Below are positions 1-6,719 of a DNA stretch of 9,039 nt, piece after piece (the first letter of the stretch is position 1; each line of letters begins with the position of its first letter). This DNA comes from AC-37 sp045805345 (GTDB lineage: Bacteria > Actinomycetota > Thermoleophilia > Solirubrobacterales > Thermoleophilaceae), in NCBI GenBank assembly GCA_045805345.1, contig JBJMLK010000259.1, positions 1 to 9,039 of the forward strand, given 5' to 3'. The notes below the pieces were generated by a model. That model worked only from the letters and a program-made list of their open reading frames with translations. It was not told the DNA's origin and did no database searches. Both the position numbers and the translations under genes were made by a program.

Positions 1-609
1 ACGCACCAGTCGCTGTTCAAGGAGGGCCGCAACGCCTTCTACGACGCCGACGACCAGTACTTCCTGTCGCCGACAGGCAAGGCGTTCATCGCCGGTCAGC
101 TGCGCCACGCCCGCGAGGTCTCGTCGATCTTCGCCCAGTGGGTCAACTCGTACAAGCGGCTGGTGCCCGGCTACGAGGCGCCGGTCTACGTGGCCTGGTC
201 GCGCCGCAACCGGTCCGCGCTCGTGCGGGTGCCGCTGTACCACCCCGGCAAGGAGCAGGCCACGCGCATGGAGCTCCGCTGTCCCGACCCCGCGTGCAAC
301 CCGTACCTCACGTTCGCGGTGCTGCTGCAGGCGGGCCTCGAGGGGATCGAGAAGGGCTACGAGCTGCCCGAGCCGATGGAGCGCAACCTGTACCACCTCT
401 CGCCCGACGAGCGAAAGCGCCAGGGCATCGAGCAGCTCCCCGAGACGCTGGGCGAGGCGATCGAGCTGACCGCCGAGTCCGAGCTCGTGCTGCGCACGCT
501 CGGCGAGCACATGTTCAACCGCTACGTGGAGATCAAGCGCAAGGAGTGGGAGGACTACCGGATCCAGGTCTCGCGCTGGGAGCTCGACCGCTACCTGGCG
601 GTCTTGTAA
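1..609 (+). CDS. glnA: Glutamine synthetase type I, C-terminal part (partial)
   Basis: This is the last 202 codons of an ATP-dependent glutamate-ammonia ligase, the cytosolic enzyme that assimilates ammonium into glutamine. The N-terminal beta-grasp domain and the start lie outside the window. Visible family landmarks, numbered from the first codon, are the HQSLF block at the left edge (residues 2-6, from the metal-binding HxHQS motif), NSYKRLVPGYEAPV (49-62), the arginine-rich substrate-binding stretch WSRRNRSALVRVP (66-78) and RMELRCPDPACNPYL (89-103). The tail NLYHLSPDERKRQGI, then LGEHMF and a final VSRWELDRYL, resembles the Bacillus-like GSI-alpha subclass more than the adenylylated GSI-beta enzymes. 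A tyrosine (131) stands where GSI-beta carries its adenylylation site, so modification cannot be excluded. The frame is open to the TAA at 607-609. A hairpin starts 15 bp after the stop. The paralogue class (GlnA, GlnA2 and so on) cannot be fixed without the N-terminus. Confidence 0.95.
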   Translation, partial: THQSLFKEGRNAFYDADDQYFLSPTGKAFIAGQLRHAREVSSIFAQWVNSYKRLVPGYEAPVYVAWSRRNRSALVRVPLYHPGKEQATRMELRCPDPACNPYLTFAVLLQAGLEGIEKGYELPEPMERNLYHLSPDERKRQGIEQLPETLGEAIELTAESELVLRTLGEHMFNRYVEIKRKEWEDYRIQVSRWELDRYLAVL

Positions 610-621
610 CCGAGAGTCATA

Positions 622-634
622 TACCCTGCCCGGT
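622..634 (+). promoter_or_regulatory. Probable -10 element for leaderless peroxiredoxin mRNA
   Basis: TACCCT at 622-627 matches the actinobacterial TANNNT -10 pattern and ends 7 bases before the GTG start at 635. There is no Shine-Dalgarno sequence in front of that GTG. Transcription starting on the G of the start codon would explain both facts. I see no convincing -35 box. This is a pattern match only; the transcription start has not been measured. Confidence 0.4.
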
Positions 635-649
635 GTGATCCGGGCAGGG
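624..649 (+). terminator. Perfect 10-bp hairpin spanning the glnA end and peroxiredoxin start
   Basis: CCCTGCCCGG (624-633) and CCGGGCAGGG (640-649) are exact reverse complements around a 6-base loop TGTGAT. The stem begins 15 bases after the glnA stop. No U-tract follows, so if it terminates glnA transcription it is of the U-less type described in actinobacteria. The GTG start of the next gene (635-637) lies in the loop. In a read-through glnA transcript the hairpin would enclose that start. In a leaderless mRNA beginning at 635 the 5' arm is absent and the hairpin cannot form. Confidence 0.55.
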
Positions 650-1138
650 GATCTCGCCCCCGACTTCGAGCTGTCTGACCAGGACGGCAACGCCGTGCGG
701 CTCTCCTCGCTGCGCGGGCGCAGCGTCGTCCTCTACTTCTACCCGGCCGCGATGACGCCGGGCTGCACGCTCCAGGCCTGCGGGATCCGCGACCGCCACC
801 GCGAGCTCGAGGCCGCCGGCGCCGTCGTGCTCGGCATCTCGCCCGACAAGCCGAAGCGGCTCAGACGCTTCGCCGGCACCTTCAACCTGCCGTTCACCCT
901 GCTCTCGGACCCCGATCACGCCGTGGCGCGCGAGTACGGGACGTGGGGAGCCAAGACGTCGATCATCCCGCAGCTCCTCACCGAGCGCACGACGTTCGTG
1001 ATCGGGCCCGACGGGCGCGTGGCGGAAGTCCTGCGCAAGGTCAGCCCCACGAAGCACGACGATCTCGTGCTCGAGGCCCTCGGCCGCACCAGCGCCGAGG
1101 ACGCCGCCGGCTCCGCGATCCTCGCGGGGCTCGAGCGC

Positions 1139-1159
<21 letters not shown>
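635..1159 (+). CDS. bcp: Thiol peroxidase, Bcp/PrxQ-type peroxiredoxin
   Basis: This 174-residue cytosolic peroxidase reduces hydrogen peroxide and organic hydroperoxides through a cysteine thiol that is then recycled by thioredoxin. The AhpC/TSA fold opens at once with AGDLAPDF (4-11). The active site is P37-AAM-T41-PG-C44, with peroxidatic Cys44 and a probable resolving Cys49 five residues later, the spacing of Escherichia coli Bcp. LGISPDKPKRLRRFA (66-80), the FTLLSDPDH block and a conserved-type Arg118 before TFVIGPDGR follow. The GTG at 635 is preferred because it places AGDLAPDF at the usual distance from the N-terminus; no ribosome-binding site precedes it. The last 25 residues or so extend beyond typical Bcp, and the 3' end overlaps the convergent DUF255 gene by 21 bp. 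Promoter and hairpin features upstream suggest expression independent of glnA. Confidence 0.93.
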
Positions 1160-3091
<1,932 letters not shown>

Positions 3092-3100
3092 GCTCCGAAG

Positions 3101-4528
3101 CTACCCGGGAGGCGCCCCGTCACGCAGCAGCTTGCGCCTGATCTTGCCGCTGCGCGTCTTCGGAAGCGAGTCGGCGAAGTCCACGATCCGCGGGTACTTG
3201 TAGGGCGCGGTCTCGGTCTTCACGTGGTCCTGGAGCTCGCGTGCGAGGGCGGCCGACGCGTCGTCCGGGTCGCGCAGGACGACCACCGCGCGGACCACCG
3301 CGCCGCGCTCGGGGTCCGGTGCCGCGACCGCCGCCGCCTCGGCCACCGCCGGGTGCGAGACGAGTGCGGACTCGACCTCGAACGGCCCGATCCGATAGCC
3401 GGCGGAGATGATCACGTCGTCGGCGCGGCCCTCGAACCACAGGTATCCGTCCTCGTCCTGGCGCACCCGGTCGCCGGTCCGCCACGGGCCGTCGCCGCCG
3501 TCGAGGAAGAACGTCGGGACGGTCGAGGGATCGGCGCAGAGCTCGCCCTCGTCCACCCACAGCCTGAAGCCCGGCAGCGGCTTGCCCATCGACCCCGGCC
3601 TGACCGGCGGCCCGATCGGCATGCCCGTGAGCGCGCCGGTCTCGGTCTGGCCGTAGCCGTCGTGGACCTCCACGCCCACGGCGTCGCGCCAGACCTCCAC
3701 GATCTCGGGATTCAGCGGCTCGCCGGCGGCCACGGCGTGCCGGAGCACCGGCAGCGGCCGCAGCTCGGCGCGCTTCGCGATCGTGCGGTACTCGGTGGGT
3801 GCCATGCAGAGCACGTTCACGGCCTCCCGCTCCGCCACGTGAAGCCGCTCCTCGGCGTCGAAGCGCGCGTCGTGCAGCAGCGCGGCCGCGCCGCGCACCC
3901 ACGGCGCGATGAACACGTTGCGCGCGGACTTCGACCAGCCGCTCGCCGCCGTGCACCAGCACAGGTCGCCCTCGCGGGCTCCGAACCAATGCTCGGCCTG
4001 CACCCGCTGGCCCGGCAGGTAGCGCTGTCCGTGGCGGATCGGCTTCGGCTCGCCCGCGGTACCCGAGGTGAAGGTGACGAGGGCGGGGTCGGTGGGGGAG
4101 AGGTCGACGGCCGGCGCCGGGTCGGCCGCGTAGGGCCGCTCGTCGGGAAGCTCGACGACCGGCCCGTCGAAGCCGCTCCCGTCGACCGCCGGGCGGTCGC
4201 GCTCGTCGCAGATCACCACGCGCGGCGGCACGCGCTCGATCCGCATGGCCAGGTCACCCGCGCGGAGCTGCTCGGTACACGGCAGGGCCACGGCGCCGAT
4301 CCGGAAGCAGGCGACCATCGCGTAGACCCAGTCGGGGCGGTTCCCGATCACCGTGGTCACCACGTCCCCGCGCTCGACCCCGAGGTCCGCCAGCGTCCCG
4401 GCCAGCCGCGCGGAGCGGTCGGCCACCTCGGCGAACGGGATCTCGCGGCGCGCGCCGTCTGCCCCGAGCGCCACGAGCGCGGTGGCGCGGCCCGGGGCGG
4501 CCTCGACGACGTCGCGGGAGAAGTTCAC
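3101..4528 (-). CDS. AMP-forming acyl-CoA synthetase, medium-chain (ACSM)-like
   Basis: This 475-residue ANL-superfamily enzyme is expected to activate a carboxylic acid with ATP to an acyl-adenylate and then transfer it to CoA. Numbered from the GTG at 4528, the phosphate-binding loop TSGTAGEPK is at 154-162, the ASGWSKSARN block near 195-204 resembles the GW-KS region of medium-chain synthetases, YGQTE is at 292-296, WRTGD at 349-353, the hinge region FEGRADDVIISAGYRIGP at 365-382, and the C-terminal PKTRSGKIRRK carries the catalytic Lys462. An in-frame ATG at 4618 would add 30 residues without family character. I prefer the GTG because homology begins there (NFSRDVVEA) and a TACGAT box sits exactly 6 bases upstream, as expected for a leaderless mRNA. 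Substrate chain length cannot be read from the sequence. The DUF255 gene follows after 9 bp. Confidence 0.9.
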   Translation of the reverse strand: MNFSRDVVEAAPGRATALVALGADGARREIPFAEVADRSARLAGTLADLGVERGDVVTTVIGNRPDWVYAMVACFRIGAVALPCTEQLRAGDLAMRIERVPPRVVICDERDRPAVDGSGFDGPVVELPDERPYAADPAPAVDLSPTDPALVTFTSGTAGEPKPIRHGQRYLPGQRVQAEHWFGAREGDLCWCTAASGWSKSARNVFIAPWVRGAAALLHDARFDAEERLHVAEREAVNVLCMAPTEYRTIAKRAELRPLPVLRHAVAAGEPLNPEIVEVWRDAVGVEVHDGYGQTETGALTGMPIGPPVRPGSMGKPLPGFRLWVDEGELCADPSTVPTFFLDGGDGPWRTGDRVRQDEDGYLWFEGRADDVIISAGYRIGPFEVESALVSHPAVAEAAAVAAPDPERGAVVRAVVVLRDPDDASAALARELQDHVKTETAPYKYPRIVDFADSLPKTRSGKIRRKLLRDGAPPG

Positions 4529-4540
4529 GGGCGGATCGTA
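4529..4540 (-). promoter_or_regulatory. Probable -10 box for leaderless acyl-CoA synthetase mRNA
   Basis: On the minus strand TACGAT (complement of 4535-4540) is followed by six bases and then the GTG at 4528-4526. A last T at -7 and transcription starting on the G of the start codon is the textbook spacing. There is no Shine-Dalgarno sequence between them and no recognisable -35 box. The start is inferred, not measured. Confidence 0.45.
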
Positions 4541-4592
4541 AGCGCGCGGGAGCGGCCTTGCGGCGCGCGAAGGGGTTCCTAAATCCGCCGCT

Positions 4593-4629
4593 CCATAACT
4601 CCCGTTCGGCCGCGCCATAACTTGTAACT
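4593..4629. repeat. Short direct repeats CCATAACT in an AT-richer patch
   Basis: CCATAACT occurs at 4593-4600 and again at 4615-4622, exactly 22 bp apart (about two helical turns). A third TAACT follows at 4625-4629. The patch is conspicuously less GC-rich than its surroundings and lies upstream of both the minus-strand synthetase and the plus-strand riboswitch. It could be an operator or simply promoter DNA; no regulator is identified. Confidence 0.35.
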
Positions 4630-4683
4630 TTCCGCTCTAGCGGCGCGATTGCAGGTTTGATGCGGGTTGCAGGTGGGGTATGA

Positions 4684-4846
4684 CCTGCGGCGAAAGTTCC
4701 GTTGCGGCGGTCTGCTAGGTTGCCGCTCACGCCGAATCCGCACAGGTGCGGAACGGGGGACCCAGAAGTAGGGGCGAATTCCTTCCTCAGCCGAGGAGGG
4801 GACGCGCAAGCTCTTTCAGCGCGAGCCCGTCAGCTAACCCCGCAGG
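4684..4846 (+). ncRNA. ydaO/yuaA-type cyclic di-AMP riboswitch
   Basis: The leader carries the conserved blocks of the ydaO aptamer in order: GAAAGTTC (4692-4699), GCCGAATCCG (4731-4740), ACGGGGGACCCA (4753-4764), GGGGCGAATTCC (4771-4782) and CCGTCAGCTAACC (4827-4839). The closing stem P1 is visible as CCTGCGG (4684-4690) paired with CCGCAGG (4840-4846). Internal helices include GCGGC/GCCGC (4704-4708/4722-4726), TCCGCA/TGCGGA (4737-4742/4747-4752), CCTC/GAGG (4785-4788/4793-4796) and CGCGC/GCGCG (4803-4807/4819-4823). This class is known to bind cyclic di-AMP and usually turns genes off; in actinobacteria it typically precedes cell-wall hydrolases, as here. The aptamer ends only 13 bases before the ATG with no terminator in between, so control at translation initiation is likely. 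Boundaries are good to within a few bases. Confidence 0.93.
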
Positions 4847-4858
4847 CGTACGAAAGAG
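4811..4858 (+). promoter_or_regulatory. Ribosome-binding region with complementary anti-SD loop
   Basis: The purine-rich stretch GAAAGAG (4852-4858) just before the ATG at 4860 is the only candidate ribosome-binding site and is a weak one. Its exact reverse complement CTCTTTC lies at 4811-4817, inside the 11-base loop of the CGCGC/GCGCG hairpin of the riboswitch. Pairing of this loop with the ribosome-binding region would mask translation start and couple it to aptamer folding. The complementarity is seen directly; the switching role is inferred. Confidence 0.5.
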
Positions 4859-4859
4859 A

Positions 4860-5402
4860 ATGAACCGCGCTTACGCGAAAACCCTCCTTGCCGCGCCCAT
4901 TGCGGCAATCGCCCTCCTCGCTCCGGCCACCGCCGGCGCCACCTCCAGTGGTGGCGCGGCGTACAAGGAGCCGCCGAAGAAGGCGACCGTCGTGAACGGA
5001 AAGGCCATCGCGCCTGCCAACGCGCCGGACAAGGTGAAGAAGATCTTCGCCGCCGCGAACAAGATCGTGGAGAAGCCCTACCGCTACGGCGGCGGCCACG
5101 CGAGCTTCAAGGACTCGGCCTACGACTGCTCCGGCTCCGTCTCGTACGCCCTGCACGGCGCCCACCTGGTCGACTCGCCGATGGACTCCAGCGGCTTCAT
5201 GAGCTGGGCTCGGTCGGGCGAGGGCAAGTGGATCACCGTCTACGCGAACTCGGGCCACGCCTTCATGGTCGTGGCCGGCCTGCGCTTCGACACGGGCTAC
5301 CGCGACGAGTGGGGCGCCAAGCACGGCGCCGCCCCCGGCAGCGGCCCGCGCTGGGGACATCCGCGCGACACCAGCGGGTTCGTCGCGCGGCATCCGGGCT
5401 AG
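4860..5402 (+). CDS. Secreted NlpC/P60 (C40) cell-wall hydrolase, riboswitch-controlled
   Basis: This 180-residue exported protein is probably a peptidoglycan peptidase cutting within stem peptides. An N-terminal signal peptide is clear: basic MNRAYAK, a hydrophobic core to about residue 22, and an AGA cleavage motif at 25-27. A short lysine-rich linker follows. The catalytic domain begins at KPYRYGGGH (72-80), with the nucleophile Cys90 in YDCSGSV and the base His133 in NSGHAFMVV. The third polar residue of the triad is not obvious; His155 or His167 are possibilities. The C-terminus FDTGYRDEWG...RWGHPRDTSGFVARHPG resembles actinobacterial C40 proteins as I recall them. The ATG at 4860 is chosen because it gives the signal peptide and sits directly after the riboswitch; an in-frame ATG at 4746 lies inside the aptamer. 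No SH3, LysM or other wall-binding domain is present. Expression is expected to fall or rise with cyclic di-AMP. Confidence 0.88.
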   Translation: MNRAYAKTLLAAPIAAIALLAPATAGATSSGGAAYKEPPKKATVVNGKAIAPANAPDKVKKIFAAANKIVEKPYRYGGGHASFKDSAYDCSGSVSYALHGAHLVDSPMDSSGFMSWARSGEGKWITVYANSGHAFMVVAGLRFDTGYRDEWGAKHGAAPGSGPRWGHPRDTSGFVARHPG

Positions 5403-5427
5403 GCGCCCGGCTTTCTCCGCACGCCTC

Positions 5428-5444
5428 GCGGTTAGCGCAACCGC
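5428..5444 (+). terminator. Small hairpin after the hydrolase gene
   Basis: GCGGTT (5428-5433) and AACCGC (5439-5444) are perfect reverse complements around a 5-base loop, 25 bases after the hydrolase stop. No U-tract follows. It directly abuts the large palindrome that begins at 5445, and the two may together end transcription of the hydrolase. Support is structural only. Confidence 0.4.
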
Positions 5445-5552
5445 AAACAGCGGCTTTTACGGGTGGTCCGATCGCCGCTGTGGTCGATTTGGTCCCTTAT
5501 AGGGCCCAAAGTGACCACAGCGCGGCCTGGCCACCCTCCTAAGCCGCTGTTT
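5445..5552. repeat. 108-bp nested imperfect palindrome between convergent genes
   Basis: Five pairs of complementary arms share one centre near 5499: AAACAGCGGCTT/AAGCCGCTGTTT (5445-5456/5541-5552), GGGTGG/CCACCC (5461-5466/5531-5536), CGCTGTGGTC/GACCACAGCG (5476-5485/5513-5522), TTTGG/CCAAA (5488-5492/5506-5510) and CCCT/AGGG (5494-5497/5501-5504) around a 3-base loop. The outer arms carry A-tracts inward of the stops and T-tracts at the outside (TTTT at 5550-5553 on the plus strand, TTT on the minus strand), as expected for a bidirectional terminator, but the stem is far longer than such terminators need. GCCGCTGT at 5474-5481 also complements ACAGCGGC at 5447-5454, allowing an alternative fold, and TTTTACG recurs at 5455-5461 and 5550-5556. 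It could also be a small palindromic mobile or REP-like element. No target-site duplication is seen. Confidence 0.75.
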
Positions 5553-6643
5553 TACGCCCGAGCGGCAGCCGCCGCCACACGCAGCCGCACCCGCCGGTCC
5601 TTCAGCCTGAGCGCCGGCGCCTCCACCACGCGCCACGACGCGAACGCGACCAAGTACGTGAGCGGCGCCGCCACCGCCAGGGTGCCCGCCACCCCGAGGC
5701 CCGGGCCGCCCACCGCCCGCACCACCTGCTGCACCGGCCAGCCCCACAGGTACACGCCGTAGGACACGTCGCCCCGCGCCACGAGCCGCCCGAGGCGCGC
5801 CGGTGTGCGATATGCGGCGAAGATCACCGCGTAGGGGATCGCCATCGCGCCGATCACGTACTCGAACGACGTGCCGATCGAGGCGAGCCACGCGGCCGCG
5901 GCCACGGCGAGGCCGCACGTCGTCACGATCTCGCGGTCGCGCAGGACGTAGATCAGCGCCGCCACGAAGAACGCCGCGAGCCGGTTGACCGTGTCCTCCG
6001 CGAGGCTCGACGATCCGCCGGCGGTGACCAGGGCGTGGCCGCCCGGGCCGAACGGCAGGTCCAGCACGATCAGCGCGATCGCGGCCGCCGCCACGGCCCC
6101 GGCCCGGCGAAAGGCGCCGGCCAGGCCGAGCAGCGCGACGGCCAGGTACGCCTCGAGCTCGAGGGGCAGCGTCCAGAGCGAGCCGTTCACGCCGTCGTGC
6201 GGGTTGCCCCTGAAGACGCCCGGTAGGAACAGGGACGTATGGAACGCGCCGTTGCCGGCGATGTAGCTCCACGTCTCGCCGCTCGCGAAGTAGCTGCCGA
6301 GCGGCTGCACCGTGAAGAGCGGACCCACCACGAGGGCGGACAGCACCACGACGGCCCACAGGCCCGGGACGATCCTCAGGGCGCGCTTGGTGAGGAAGCG
6401 CACGAGTCGCGGGTCGCGGCACCAGCTGCGGGCCACGAGGAAGCCGCTGATGCCGAAGAACGCGGTCACGCCCATGTCGCCAAGCGTCTCGTCGCCCGTG
6501 AGCGCGATGACGGGGTCCGCAATCCCGTTGACGAGGAACCCGTGCGACAGGAACACGAGCGCCGCCGCGCCGAGTCGCAGCAGGTCGAAGTTGTTCGAGC
6601 CGGAGCCGACTCGCGTGCGGGGCATACCGCTCTGTATCGGCAT
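5552..6643 (-). CDS. Membrane acyltransferase, OafA/YrhL (acyltransferase 3) family
   Basis: This 363-residue integral membrane protein is expected to move an acyl group, often acetyl, from a cytoplasmic donor onto a glycan, lipid or other envelope molecule. Family features are the N-terminal NNFDLLRLGAAALVFLSHG (17-35) with the conserved-type His34, GVTAFFGISGFLVARSW (58-74), the basic RFLTKRALRIVPGLW (82-96), NGSLWTLPLELEAYL (153-167) and a late SYGVYLWGWPVQQ (294-306). About ten hydrophobic segments are spread along the chain, and the C-terminus is short and arginine-rich. No SGNH esterase domain is fused. The start at 6643 has a GAGG-like site a few bases upstream; an ATG at 6625, six codons later, is almost as good. 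The stop codon overlaps the edge of the 108-bp palindrome. The gene is divergent from the acyl-CoA dehydrogenase. The acceptor cannot be predicted because no glycan-synthesis genes are nearby. Confidence 0.88.
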   Translation of the reverse strand: MPIQSGMPRTRVGSGSNNFDLLRLGAAALVFLSHGFLVNGIADPVIALTGDETLGDMGVTAFFGISGFLVARSWCRDPRLVRFLTKRALRIVPGLWAVVVLSALVVGPLFTVQPLGSYFASGETWSYIAGNGAFHTSLFLPGVFRGNPHDGVNGSLWTLPLELEAYLAVALLGLAGAFRRAGAVAAAAIALIVLDLPFGPGGHALVTAGGSSSLAEDTVNRLAAFFVAALIYVLRDREIVTTCGLAVAAAAWLASIGTSFEYVIGAMAIPYAVIFAAYRTPARLGRLVARGDVSYGVYLWGWPVQQVVRAVGGPGLGVAGTLAVAAPLTYLVAFASWRVVEAPALRLKDRRVRLRVAAAAARA

Positions 6644-6719
6644 CGGGCCTCATCGAGCCGAGCAGCGCGCCGGTATCCTCACTGACCCCGCGAGTCAACG
6701 AGCCGACCAGGAGGTCGAC
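6644..6719. promoter_or_regulatory. Divergent promoter region with strong ribosome-binding site
   Basis: This 76-bp gap must serve both directions. For the plus strand, TATCCT at 6674-6679 fits a TANNNT -10 box, and a full Shine-Dalgarno AGGAGG at 6709-6714 stands 5 bases before the TTG at 6720, which decides that start. For the minus strand, TTGACT (complement of 6693-6698) makes a good -35, but the hexamer 17 bases on, TACCGG, is a poor -10. The two promoters would overlap. Confidence 0.5.

Larger units (their letters stand above)
4529..4683. other. Non-coding divergent upstream region
   Basis: This stretch separates the minus-strand synthetase start from the plus-strand riboswitch. It should contain the riboswitch promoter, but I cannot name one confidently. 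Candidates are a TTTGAT hexamer at 4656-4661 with no good -35. TTGCAGGT is repeated at 4649-4656 and 4667-4674. A small palindrome CCGCT-CT-AGCGG lies at 4632-4643. The in-frame extension of the synthetase back to an ATG at 4618 is judged non-coding. Confidence 0.5.

Noticed and set aside
138..638. Out-of-frame plus-strand open frame within glnA
   Set aside because: It overlaps the glutamine synthetase frame, which carries all the family motifs; the alternative is Arg/Ala-rich shadow sequence.
4529..4618. ATG start at 4618 for the acyl-CoA synthetase, with a GGAAAG sequence upstream
   Set aside because: The extra 30 residues have no family character, whereas the GTG at 4528 has correctly spaced promoter and homology. 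It is not fully excluded.
4746..4859. Upstream in-frame ATG that would add 38 residues to the NlpC/P60 protein
   Set aside because: The added codons lie inside the conserved c-di-AMP aptamer, and the signal peptide begins at the ATG at 4860.
6312..6719. Upstream extension of the acyl-CoA dehydrogenase frame
   Set aside because: It overlaps the acyltransferase gene and its translation is basic and low-complexity; AGGAGG followed by TTG at 6720 gives the start.
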